From: Candidatus Saccharimonadota bacterium | GTDB lineage: Bacteria > Patescibacteriota > Saccharimonadia > Saccharimonadales > Saccharimonadaceae | Direction: 5' to 3' | Assembly: GCA_028288995.1 (NCBI GenBank) | Contig: JAQGHF010000004.1 | Span: 1-57,203, forward strand | Length of the DNA stretch: 57,203 nt | In this document: piece by piece, positions 33,782-42,195 of the stretch | Layout: every line of letters starts with the position of its first letter | Position numbering within the stretch: position 1 is the stretch's first letter | Position numbers and translations under genes: made by a program | The notes under the pieces: generated by a model | The model's database searches: none | The model's input: only the letters and a program-made list of their open reading frames with translations | What the model was told of the DNA's origin: nothing

Positions 33782-34768
33782 ATGAAGGGTATAGGGCATC
33801 TACCAATGATAAAGTTATCACGCGGATTCACTATTGTGGAACTGCTGATTGTTATCGTGGTAATTGGCATCCTCGCTGCAATTACGATCATTGCATTTAA
33901 CGGTGTGACGGGGAGGGCAACACAGTCTCAGATTGCAGCAGATCTACGAAACTCAACGCTTAAACTAAAACTCGATACTGTTGATCAAAATGGCGGCTAT
34001 CCCCTGAGCGTCGCATCGGCAAACGGCGGACAAGGTCTGCCTGCATCTTCTGGCACGACGTACCAGTACACTGTCGATAACACGACAAGCCCTCCTTCGT
34101 ATTGTTTGACTGCCACGAATGGCACGACCAGCTATTTCATTACACAAAATGGCGGCACACCAACAACGGGCGCGTGTCCAGGACACGCAGCGGGTGGCGG
34201 TCCAACGACGATCACTAATATGATGCCAAACCCGAATATCGAAACAAGCACCGCCAGTTGGGGAAACCCGAATGGATCAACGCTGCTTCGCGATACAACG
34301 TTCGCCCACTCGGGAGCAGCATCGCTAAAAGTAACATTGCCAACAGGCACCGCGGGGAGCACCGGAACAGGCTATGCAAGCATTCCCGTCAACGCATCCA
34401 ACCTTATCCCAGGTGCGACCTATACAATCTCTACATACATCTACGTGCCAACGGCAACAACACCCCCAATAGCAAGCAGCATCCAAGGTTCTTACGCTTC
34501 TCGAGTAAACGGTCCGACATCAACCACATCCGTCAAGAATGCGTGGGTGCGTCTCAGTAATACCTTTGTTGCGGGCGCAAGTGGCACTATTAGCCTCTAC
34601 TTCCTCAGTAATACCGCTCCAACCGCCGGCATGGTCTTTTGGGTTGATGACGCCATGCTAACACAAGGCTCAAACTTATATAATTACGGTGATGGCAGCT
34701 ATGCAGGCTATGGCTGGACATGGACGGGTATAGCAAACCTTTCTACCTCTAGCGGACCAGTGTTGTAG
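33782..34768 (+). CDS. Type IV pilin-like protein with carbohydrate-binding-like domain
   Basis: 328 residues (start 33782; alternative ATG 33806). The class III prepilin signal is G/FTIVELLIVIVVIGILAA with Glu at +5, so a prepilin peptidase should cut before Phe. A pilin-like region follows, then a beta-sandwich resembling CBM4/9-type lectins (NPNIETSTASWGNPNGST ... SVKNAWVRLSNTF ... FWVDDAMLTQG). The end, NYGDGSYAGYGWTWTG, is shared with the second pilin at 53595. Probably a minor tip pilin used for host adhesion. Confidence 0.85.
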   Translation: MKGIGHLPMIKLSRGFTIVELLIVIVVIGILAAITIIAFNGVTGRATQSQIAADLRNSTLKLKLDTVDQNGGYPLSVASANGGQGLPASSGTTYQYTVDNTTSPPSYCLTATNGTTSYFITQNGGTPTTGACPGHAAGGGPTTITNMMPNPNIETSTASWGNPNGSTLLRDTTFAHSGAASLKVTLPTGTAGSTGTGYASIPVNASNLIPGATYTISTYIYVPTATTPPIASSIQGSYASRVNGPTSTTSVKNAWVRLSNTFVAGASGTISLYFLSNTAPTAGMVFWVDDAMLTQGSNLYNYGDGSYAGYGWTWTGIANLSTSSGPVL

Positions 34769-34850
34769 CAATTTTTCACCCCTGTTGTAAGGGGGAGAGT
34801 AGTGATAAGCACCTCTTCACACGTATAGCTCATATTTGTTCTAAAAGTCT

Positions 34851-34870
34851 ATAGAACAAAAATAGAACAT
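34851..34870. repeat. 20-bp direct repeat, left copy
   Basis: ATAGAACAAAAATAGAACAT; matches 35417-35436 at 19 of 20 bases. Each copy itself contains two ATAGAACA/T units. Confidence 0.75.
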
Positions 34871-35056
34871 ATGTCATGTGCCTCAACAAACACAATGTAT
34901 ACAAAATCAGTAGCTAATGAACAATCCAGTAGGCAATTCTTATATAGACACAGGACGTAGTAGATATATAAAAAGCAAAACAGCAAAACAAATAAACATA
35001 GTGGGAATAAAAGCAGAAGTAAGCGTGATAGTGATCTTAACAAGATTATAGACTTA

Positions 35057-35084
35057 ACGTCGCACAATATATCTTTTACGACAT
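35057..35084. other. Candidate dif-like XerC/D site
   Basis: Layout is 11+6+11: ACGTCGCACAA, TATATC, TTTTACGACAT. About 6 of 11 positions in each arm match the E. coli dif arms, with outer GTCG/CGAC symmetry. The match alone is weak; the position at the convergence of gene orientation is the main support. Confidence 0.25.
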
Positions 35085-35283
35085 ACATCATAGTTATCAA
35101 AGTTGATTACTTATACGTCTCGAAAGGGGTAGTACTGACGGTTTATCCCTGTTACTGCGCAGCAGTTGTATATTTGTTTTCGTTCTCAACTATTATTACT
35201 GTCATACTTGTATACCCATGCCCCAAACAGAGACCCCACCATATGGATGTTGTATTTAACGTCGCATTCCATACGGTCATTAG

Positions 35284-35292
35284 TTATCCACA
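35284..35292 (+). other. DnaA-box-like sequence
   Basis: Perfect TTATCCACA inside the gene-poor gap. A single box without dnaA nearby; function uncertain. Confidence 0.35.
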
Positions 35293-35416
35293 CCTAATCA
35301 CGGTTCATATCCATGTTCGTGAAATAATTTACTACCTCCCTATTCTCCTCCACTACTCTCTTTTGACTTTTTGCAATTTGTATATTATTATATGTTTTTT
35401 TACGTACATACAAATA

Positions 35417-35436
35417 ATAGAACAGAAATAGAACAT
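35417..35436. repeat. 20-bp direct repeat, right copy
   Basis: ATAGAACAGAAATAGAACAT; one mismatch to 34851-34870, 566 bp away. It lies 37 bp from the end of the ftsQ-like gene. Confidence 0.75.
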
Positions 35437-35473
35437 CGTGTACAAAGAAGAGAGGAGAGTGGGGGCACTGGGC

Positions 35474-36391
35474 TTACAAGTAGACGACTCGACCCGATAC
35501 TCTTACATCAACATACTGTGCGCTTTTTCCCTGAGACTGTAAATATGTAAGTGATCGGATCATATCCTCGACCTGCTCCCCCGCTCCCCTGTCGATTGAT
35601 AATTTCACGCGGGGTTCCACGTCCTTTAATTGGACATCTAATTCTCTCGTTGTACCTGCAGGAAGAATAGCCTGCGTGACAGTGTAACTCCCCTGCCCTG
35701 CCAGGGCGACAACCCTTCCCACGAAGCTCAGGAGGCGGGCACTTGCAACAATTGTCCCCTGCTCTGGTGATACGCCACTCTGATCAACAATCTGCACTGT
35801 AGGGGTTCCGTAATAGTTATTCTGAAATACCACTCCTGAAGCATCGACGTAGTACTGGTGTCCATTAATCTGCCAGCCAGCAACTGGTTTGCGAAGCGTC
35901 AGGGTAAAGTTTGACTGCACAATACTATCAGTAGATGTCAGTTTTACATGCGAAACTTCAGGAAGAATACTCGAAACATACTCGCTGAGAGCGGTCTCGT
36001 TCAAGGCAAAACGAAGTCGTTCGACGGGGTGAATCGCCAGATAATCATTGATTGCTTTTTCGTAGTTAGCTGGTTGGATGGTGTGCGTCAGTGCCTCCGA
36101 GGATCCAGCAACAACGACATGACCAGTAAATTGACTCAGTAAAGCACCAAGGACGATAATGATCGCCAGCACGAGTGTCAGAATTGCACTGACATTACGG
36201 CGGCGCCTCGCAAGATGGTGCATGCGAGCACGTTCTGATACAGGCTCAGATTCTGGTCGCCTGACACCACTGAGCGTCTGGTTACGACGAAATTGATTAC
36301 TCGAATCAGGAGTAGCTGGAGTACGAACAAAATCAGAAGATTGTCGACGGCGCGGGAGGTCGTTTTTCTCTTTAGATTTGAACTTTATCAT
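35474..36391 (-). CDS. ftsQ: FtsQ/DivIB-like cell division protein
   Basis: 305 residues. A basic cytoplasmic tail of about 65 residues (RARMHHLARRRR) is followed by one membrane helix (SAILTLVLAIIIVLGALL). A POTRA-like region starts around NYEKAINDYLAIHP. The beta domain has the family pattern FTLTLRKPVAGWQINGHQYY followed by VDASGVVFQ. FtsQ links early and late divisome proteins. It is the last gene of the dcw cluster. Start at 36391 is 10 nt after TATAAT (36407-36402), so it can be expressed separately and leaderless. Confidence 0.82.
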   Translation of the reverse strand: MIKFKSKEKNDLPRRRQSSDFVRTPATPDSSNQFRRNQTLSGVRRPESEPVSERARMHHLARRRRNVSAILTLVLAIIIVLGALLSQFTGHVVVAGSSEALTHTIQPANYEKAINDYLAIHPVERLRFALNETALSEYVSSILPEVSHVKLTSTDSIVQSNFTLTLRKPVAGWQINGHQYYVDASGVVFQNNYYGTPTVQIVDQSGVSPEQGTIVASARLLSFVGRVVALAGQGSYTVTQAILPAGTTRELDVQLKDVEPRVKLSIDRGAGEQVEDMIRSLTYLQSQGKSAQYVDVRVSGRVVYL

Positions 36392-36443
36392 GGCTATGGT
36401 TATTATAGCGTATTTTCTGGCGTATTTTTGGACGTATTTTAGA

Positions 36444-37595
36444 CTATTGACGGGCTGCGTGTAGGATCAACGCTGCCATGTCCTTTGCAGCATCAGGCTT
36501 ACTAAACGCCTTAAATCGATGCGCCATAGCTTTGGTTGCTTCAGGTTCAGAGAGGAGAAGTTTAATTTCCTGTGCCAAAAGTTTCTTGTTCTCATCCAGA
36601 ACATCTTCATCCAGGACAGCGACTGCGGCGGCTTTTTCATAAACGGCTGCATTTTTCAGTTGGTGACCACCGGTTAATTTGCCATTCGGAATAAGGATAG
36701 CTGGCTTTTCAAGTGCGGCAAGTTCAAGAATTGTTGTCGCACCTGCACGGGTCACGACGATATCCGCTGCACCGAGTAAACTGTGCATATTTGTCACAAA
36801 TGGGTACAACTGGAAATGCTCACTATCAGCTGGCATGAGAGAGCGAAGTTCATCGTACTGCCCTGCTCCGGCAACCAGCACAACAGATCCAAGTTGTTGT
36901 AGTGAGTGCAACGTTTCTGCCACTATATTGTTCATACGAACCGCACCAAGACCACCACCAGTTACCACAATAAGTGGTCGGTCAGTAGCGATCCCCCACT
37001 CTTTCTTGGCCACAGCCTGTTCAGAGGTCGTATAGGGGTGAAATTCAGCGGCAATTGGGATACCGACGTACTTCGTTCGAGCAGCAGGATACGAATAATA
37101 CTCCAGCGGCGCACCGGTACCAATAGCAGTCGCCCACTGTGAGAGGATTCGATTTGTCAGACCTGGGTGCGCATCCGAGTCATGAATAACCAAAGGAATT
37201 CGTAGCAAATGTGCTGCAAGTCCAACCGGCAAACACACGTAGCCGCCCTTAGTGAAAACAACATCCGGACGCCAGATAATAAGTTTGAAAAAACTCTGGA
37301 TAAAGCCGACGACAACTTTAAATGCATCGCCAATGTTTTGCAGTACCAATGACGGCCATGTGAGCTGTTGGAGAACTGTTAAGTGATGATAGCGACGAAA
37401 TTTCCCCGCGACAATCGTATGCACAGGAATACTCGCGTCAAATGCTTCAACAGTTGCACGTGCTTGTGGCGCAAATTTTGTGTCACACCAAAAGCGAAGC
37501 TCAGCATTTGGTGTGAGTGTGCGAATTTCTTTAAGAACTGCGACGACTGGCGTAACGTGTCCGCCCGATCCGCCGCCCACTGCGAGAATCTTCAT
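36444..37595 (-). CDS. murG: MurG, lipid II-forming GlcNAc transferase
   Basis: 383 residues. The N-terminal GGGSGGHVTPVVAV loop, HDSDAHPGLTNR (family HEQNxxPG), VTGGGLGAVRMN and the donor-site VTRAGATTILELAALEKP are intact. It adds GlcNAc to lipid I on the inner membrane face. The ATG lies inside the ftsW 3' end with a 65-nt overlap, unusually long, implying coupled translation. An insert (LTVLQQLTWPSLVLQNIGDA) fits the membrane-associated region. Confidence 0.94.
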   Translation of the reverse strand: MKILAVGGGSGGHVTPVVAVLKEIRTLTPNAELRFWCDTKFAPQARATVEAFDASIPVHTIVAGKFRRYHHLTVLQQLTWPSLVLQNIGDAFKVVVGFIQSFFKLIIWRPDVVFTKGGYVCLPVGLAAHLLRIPLVIHDSDAHPGLTNRILSQWATAIGTGAPLEYYSYPAARTKYVGIPIAAEFHPYTTSEQAVAKKEWGIATDRPLIVVTGGGLGAVRMNNIVAETLHSLQQLGSVVLVAGAGQYDELRSLMPADSEHFQLYPFVTNMHSLLGAADIVVTRAGATTILELAALEKPAILIPNGKLTGGHQLKNAAVYEKAAAVAVLDEDVLDENKKLLAQEIKLLLSEPEATKAMAHRFKAFSKPDAAKDMAALILHAARQ

Positions 37596-38820
37596 GTGTG
37601 CTCTCCCCTGATGTTGATAGTCTAGACGCGTGAACTGTGTACCGAGATAATTGGAATACCAACCCGAGTGCCGCAGTGATGAATATCATACTGGTGCCTC
37701 CGAAGCTGATCAGCGGCAAGGTAATACCTGTCAAAGGAACAATTCCCAGCATCGCCGCTATATTAAGAATAACATGCGCACCAAACCAGCCAAATACGCC
37801 GGCTACAAGCAGTTTCAGTCGAATATCAACCAAATGGTCGAGTACCTTCAGCATACGCAGCAGAAGGGCTACAAATACTGCCATAAGGGTGATAAGTCCA
37901 ATGAATCCAAATGTCTCACCTAATACGGCAAATACGGAGTCATTGATGACCTCAGGAAGATACCCAGTTGCCTGAACGCTATTACCAATACCAACACCCG
38001 TGAAGCCACCTGAACCAATCGCAATCTTGGCATGTTCGATGTGGTAAGAGTCCGCAGTAGACGTTGCTGATGATGTACTATCCCCTTGTAGGTAGGTCAC
38101 AATACGTTCGACGCGGTGCGGTGCCGTAAAAATAAATATCGCACCAACAACTAGCACAGCAACCGCAAGTCCAATACCTATCTTTTTATTCATTCCCGCC
38201 ATAAATAGCATCGTAATCACGATAGCTGACAAGGCGATACCAGTACCAAGGTCTTTTTGGATGACGACGATGAAAAGAAGCGACAGACCAGTGATAATCG
38301 CCACAGGAATGAGTGTCGCCTTTGCGTTATTGACTTTCCCCTCTTTCGAACGTGCACCAAGAAATACCGCAAGGTAGAGTAATAGTCCAAACTTCACGAT
38401 CTCTGCCGGTTGGAGGCTTCCTAAAGCACCAAGGTTGAACCATCGACTTGCACCATTCGTCGCGTCGGCAATTGGCAGCCCAGCTTTACTTGCAATGAAC
38501 AAGAGTGCACAGGCAACGAGTCCAATAATCAACACTTTCGGCGCATGTTTAATGATAAATTTGTACGGAATGATAGAGATAGCACCAAATGCGATGATCG
38601 CAAGAACAAGACTAATCGTCTGCTTCACAAAGAAATAGCTGTCAGAATAATTGCTACCGATCGCATTATTGAGGACGTTGGCACGCTGCGGTCCAATCGC
38701 ATAGATCACCACAAGTCCCACCAGCATCAAGATACCCATGTAGAGGGCGATCATGTAGTCAGGGCGATGTCGACGGACAACATCCGACGATGGTCGCTCG
38801 CTCCACCCTCGATCGCGCAT
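37531..38820 (-). CDS. ftsW: FtsW, SEDS peptidoglycan polymerase
   Basis: 429 residues from ATG 38820, 1 nt after the mraY stop; the TTG at 38841 lies inside mraY. It has about ten membrane helices, the SEDS hallmark GSLQPAEIVKFGLLLYLAVF, VVIQKDLGTGIALSAIVI, and the C-terminal IVPLTGITLPLISFGGTSMI. It polymerises glycan strands from lipid II with the class B PBP encoded upstream. The last about 25 residues (SRSGRRIGRTRYASRRSS) are basic and result from the overlap with murG. Confidence 0.94.
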   Translation of the reverse strand: MRDRGWSERPSSDVVRRHRPDYMIALYMGILMLVGLVVIYAIGPQRANVLNNAIGSNYSDSYFFVKQTISLVLAIIAFGAISIIPYKFIIKHAPKVLIIGLVACALLFIASKAGLPIADATNGASRWFNLGALGSLQPAEIVKFGLLLYLAVFLGARSKEGKVNNAKATLIPVAIITGLSLLFIVVIQKDLGTGIALSAIVITMLFMAGMNKKIGIGLAVAVLVVGAIFIFTAPHRVERIVTYLQGDSTSSATSTADSYHIEHAKIAIGSGGFTGVGIGNSVQATGYLPEVINDSVFAVLGETFGFIGLITLMAVFVALLLRMLKVLDHLVDIRLKLLVAGVFGWFGAHVILNIAAMLGIVPLTGITLPLISFGGTSMIFITAALGLVFQLSRYTVHASRLSTSGESTHEDSRSGRRIGRTRYASRRSS

Positions 38821-38821
38821 C

Positions 38822-39856
38822 TTAAATGTTGCCTCCAGCAACTGCTAGCATGACACCGACAAATGCTGCAACAGCACCAATCACCCAAAAACGCATCGTT
38901 ACTTTTGTTTCAGGCCACCCACTTGCTTCAAGGTGATGATGGACCGGTGCAGAGATAAAGATCTTTCGTTTAAAGACTTTCTTGCTGAAGATTTGGATAA
39001 GGCTTGAGCCCGCTTCAATCACAAAAACGATACCGATGATTGGAAGAAGTGCTAACGTATCTGTCAGCATCGCAACGACACCGAGTGAAGTTCCGAGCGC
39101 GAAGCTTCCGACGTCACCCATGAAGAACCTTGCCGGGTGAATATTAAACCATAGGTAGCTAAGGAGCGCACCAGCAACAGTGAAACAAAACCCAGCAATC
39201 ATTGGTGTTCCCTGTAGTAATGCAATTGTTCCAAACGCGCTGTACGCAATCACCGCAAGTCCACCAGCCAGACCATCAAGCCCATCACTAATATTAACTG
39301 CGTTACCGGCCGCAACAACCGCAAAAGCAAAGAGTGGCACAATAAACCAGCCGAGCGCAACTTCACCGAGGAATGGAATATGAATCGCAGCAATGCCAAG
39401 TTTTTGGTAAAAGAACCAACCAAGACCAAGCCCGATGATGGTGATCATCAAGAACTTGAGGCTTGAACGAAGTCCTGCAACACCTTGACCATTTCCTCGG
39501 AGGTTGATGACATCGTCAAGAAGCCCTACTGCTGCCCCACCTAGAAGCGCTGCGAGTGGCAACCAGGTTTCTTTACGATCGAGGTTGAAGAAGAAGGTGA
39601 CAAATGTAATGGCGACCACAAAAATGATGCCCGCCATGGTTGGAATGTTACGCTTGAACTTATCTGCGTGGAGTTTCGTGAAGACTGTTAAAGCCTCGCC
39701 AGTTGTACTGGCAGTCCGCTGTTTTTTCCAAAACTTGAAACGATACGCAACAAACGTATAAATCGGTGTCAGGAACATCGCGAGTAGGAATGCACCAACA
39801 CTCAGGACAAAGGTTCGGGTTAACTCATTGGTAAGGATTTGAACTGTAAAACTCAT
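38822..39856 (-). CDS. mraY: MraY, phospho-MurNAc-pentapeptide translocase
   Basis: 344 residues with ten or so membrane helices. Catalytic motifs are seen: GLLDDVINLRGNGQG, NAVNISDGLDGLAGGL, FMGDVGSFALG and the APVHHHLEASGWPETKV histidine loop. It forms lipid I from UDP-MurNAc-pentapeptide and undecaprenyl phosphate. It lies between ftsI and ftsW, as expected for dcw order minus the Mur ligases. Confidence 0.96.
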   Translation of the reverse strand: MSFTVQILTNELTRTFVLSVGAFLLAMFLTPIYTFVAYRFKFWKKQRTASTTGEALTVFTKLHADKFKRNIPTMAGIIFVVAITFVTFFFNLDRKETWLPLAALLGGAAVGLLDDVINLRGNGQGVAGLRSSLKFLMITIIGLGLGWFFYQKLGIAAIHIPFLGEVALGWFIVPLFAFAVVAAGNAVNISDGLDGLAGGLAVIAYSAFGTIALLQGTPMIAGFCFTVAGALLSYLWFNIHPARFFMGDVGSFALGTSLGVVAMLTDTLALLPIIGIVFVIEAGSSLIQIFSKKVFKRKIFISAPVHHHLEASGWPETKVTMRFWVIGAVAAFVGVMLAVAGGNI

Positions 39857-39862
39857 GTTTGT

Positions 39863-41614
39863 TTAGCCTTTCGGTTGTATCTTTAAGTAGTCGAGCATCC
39901 AGTTGGAAATATCCGTGAAGATCGGCAGCGCATCTTGTGCACCTCCGAGCAGCTGGTCCGCGCCCGATACTTGTACCATTATGACATATCGTGGTGCATC
40001 TTCACTACCACCGCCATACCCGAGGTACGTACCGACAGTTTCAGTGCTACTATACTGGCCGTTGATAATAACCTGTGAGGTTCCGGTCTTACCACCAATA
40101 TAGTACCCAGCCTTGTCCGTCTTTCCAAATGATGTTGCTCGAGCATCGTGTGTCGCCTGTTTCACCTGGTCGGACGTCGACTTCGCAACAACGTTGGCAC
40201 GTAGCGGTGCCGGTGTTGGATTTTGTTTATATCCGCTATCGGTCATATACCCATCGACAACTGTTGGCTTATAGTAGTTGCCCCCATTCACCAGTGCACT
40301 GAATCCTGATGCGACTTGAATAAGTGTCGCGTCCAGTCCTTGTCCGAAGGCCATGTTCGAATAGCGTACCGCGTTTCCGTCACCGCTAGGATCATCTGGT
40401 GCAATCACCGTGCCGGGTGCTTCGTTCGCAAGTTCAATGCCGGTGAGACTTCCCAGCCCGAGTCGATTGTGGAAGTAATCATACATGACATCACGGGCAC
40501 TCTTTGTAATATTTGTTCCGTCACCCAGTCGCTCGGCAATCGTCACAAATCCCGTATTTAGTGACCACGTCAACGCAGTTTGGAATGTAATGTTTCCTGT
40601 ATGACCAAGTGTCGCGTTCGATACGGTAATATCGCCGATTTTAATGTGGTCAGTATTGTTATACGTATCGCTCGCCTTCACGACGCCCTTGTCGATGCCA
40701 GTTGCAAGCGTATAGGTCTTCACATCAGATCCCGGTTCATACGGGGCTGATACTGTGTCATTATTAAAAGCTGCAACGTCAGCGACTTGACCATAATTTC
40801 CCGGATCGTAGGTTGGAAGATTCGCCATCGCGAGCACCTTACCATTGGTTGGATCCATGACAAGCACGCTCCCCTTCTTTGCACCGTTTTTCTGAAGCCC
40901 CGCAGCCAGTGCACTTTCAACATGTGACTGCACGTTACGATCAACGCTGAGGACAATATTCTTGCCGTCTTGCTTTGGCACACTGATATTGTCATTACCA
41001 ATTGTGAGTGGCACATTACTAACATCAGTCACTGCCTGCAAGTAGCCATCAACACCTTTCAGCACACCGTTTTCGTACCCCTCAAGACCGTATTGACCTT
41101 GACCTGTCGTATCGACGAATCCAAGAATCTGCGCACCAAGTGCACCTTCCGGATAGACTCTTTGGCTGACTGCCTGGAACCCAATACCGTGCAGATTAAC
41201 AGCTTTAATCTTATCCGCCTGGACGCGCGTTAGTTTGTTTGCCAGCACCTGATAACGAGAGTTTTTATTATCAAGTAGCTTATCGAAATCTGTACGCACG
41301 TTACCACCGGCAACCTGACGCAAAGTGTCGACAACCTTCGCCTTATCATCAACCGTCACCGGGTCTGCAAACACCGTATAGACAGTTTCATTCATCACCA
41401 TTGGCACGGGATCTGTACCATTCTTGGCGTAGATCTCCCCACGACTCGCCGGGATAACAAATCGACTCTCTTGCTCGGCTTTTGCGAGACCAACATAGTA
41501 GTCGTGTTTAATTACCTGTAAATAAAAGAGCCTGACAACAAAAATAGCCACGATAGCGAGTATCACGGCGGCAAGTATACGGGTGCGGCTTCCCTTTAGC
41601 AGTTCTAACTTCAT
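39863..41614 (-). CDS. ftsI: Class B penicillin-binding protein (FtsI-like)
   Basis: 583 residues. One N-terminal membrane helix (ILAAVILAIVAIFVVRLFYL), a pedestal domain, and a transpeptidase domain with SxxK in EPGSDVKTY, SxN in RYSNMAFGQG, and KTG in GGKTGTSQV (about residue 509). It cross-links septal peptidoglycan together with FtsW. The C-terminus has no PASTA repeats. The gene ends 6 nt before mraY. Confidence 0.94.
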   Translation of the reverse strand: MKLELLKGSRTRILAAVILAIVAIFVVRLFYLQVIKHDYYVGLAKAEQESRFVIPASRGEIYAKNGTDPVPMVMNETVYTVFADPVTVDDKAKVVDTLRQVAGGNVRTDFDKLLDNKNSRYQVLANKLTRVQADKIKAVNLHGIGFQAVSQRVYPEGALGAQILGFVDTTGQGQYGLEGYENGVLKGVDGYLQAVTDVSNVPLTIGNDNISVPKQDGKNIVLSVDRNVQSHVESALAAGLQKNGAKKGSVLVMDPTNGKVLAMANLPTYDPGNYGQVADVAAFNNDTVSAPYEPGSDVKTYTLATGIDKGVVKASDTYNNTDHIKIGDITVSNATLGHTGNITFQTALTWSLNTGFVTIAERLGDGTNITKSARDVMYDYFHNRLGLGSLTGIELANEAPGTVIAPDDPSGDGNAVRYSNMAFGQGLDATLIQVASGFSALVNGGNYYKPTVVDGYMTDSGYKQNPTPAPLRANVVAKSTSDQVKQATHDARATSFGKTDKAGYYIGGKTGTSQVIINGQYSSTETVGTYLGYGGGSEDAPRYVIMVQVSGADQLLGGAQDALPIFTDISNWMLDYLKIQPKG

Positions 41615-41637
41615 AGTTTTATTAAATCGTGTTTGGG

Positions 41638-41988
41638 TTATTGCTGAACGTATGCAGTGCTTGAAGGTGTCGTCATTTCACGAGCGACAGTGCTATCCTT
41701 GACTGTCGATAGTGCAGTCAGACGAGCGTTTTCAATTTGAAGATCACTCTTCTGGTTGTTTAGGTCAGCAATTTGACTATCAATCTTTTGAGATTCGTAG
41801 TCATAACCCGTGGTTCGCGTCGCCTGTGTCAAATAAATGAGACCGAGGACGGTAATCATCAATGCGACTAAAACGGTATGTGCTACTGGTCCTAGTTTAA
41901 CAGATGATACGAATCGAGTCGTGTTCTGGTTACGTGACCAGTTCTGCTGCCTGCGGCTCGTATAATAATTATTTTGTTGGTTTGACAT
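41638..41988 (-). CDS. ftsL: FtsL/DivIC-like septum protein
   Basis: 116 residues. An Asn/Gln/Arg-rich cytoplasmic tail is followed by a single helix (VAHTVLVALMITVLGLIYL) and a short extracellular coiled coil (YESQKIDSQIADLNNQKSDL). Size, topology and position between rsmH and ftsI identify it. FtsL scaffolds FtsQ and activates FtsWI. Sequence conservation is naturally low in this family. Confidence 0.82.
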   Translation of the reverse strand: MSNQQNNYYTSRRQQNWSRNQNTTRFVSSVKLGPVAHTVLVALMITVLGLIYLTQATRTTGYDYESQKIDSQIADLNNQKSDLQIENARLTALSTVKDSTVAREMTTPSSTAYVQQ

Positions 41989-42045
41989 ATTTTTTTAAGT
42001 GTTTGTGTTTGATTATTTGTGGTGTTTTTTGGTGCTTGTGTTCGT

Positions 42046-42096
42046 TCATGCGAAGCATGGTTCTCCTACCCCAGGCGCACCGCGAGAGGTAGGAGA
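42046..42096 (-). promoter_or_regulatory. Two hairpins between rsmH and ftsL
   Basis: In the 207-nt gap 41989-42195: stem TCTCCTACC/GGTAGGAGA (42062-42070/42088-42096) and stem CATGC-GAA-GCATG nearby. The larger stem is followed by T5 on the + strand but not on -, so for the dcw transcript it is more likely a processing or attenuating structure than a full terminator. Confidence 0.4.
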
Positions 42097-42195
42097 TTTT
42101 TGGTTACTTTACGCGGACTGCAATAGTTTGCGGTTGGTCTGCGTACTGTACTGTGATGTGAATTGGCATGGTGTTTTGCCCTTTCTCTGTTGTTT

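Larger units (their letters stand above)
34769..35473. other. AT-rich gene-poor gap at gene convergence
   Basis: There are 705 bases with no convincing gene between the last plus-strand and the first minus-strand gene. Contents: a weak CCCCT/AGGGG hairpin (34779-34794) after the pilin; an inverted TGTTCTA/TAGAACA pair (34837-34858); a 20-bp direct repeat at both sides; a DnaA-box-like TTATCCACA (35284-35292); and a dif-like 28-mer (35057-35084). ORFs of 83 and 85 codons here are hydrophobic by base composition only and lack start signals. Confidence 0.7.

Noticed and set aside
34849-35431. Two ORFs of 83 (-) and 85 (+) codons in the AT-rich gap
   Set aside because: Their hydrophobic sequence follows from base composition, one starts at TTG, there is no ribosome site, and the 20-bp repeat runs through one end.
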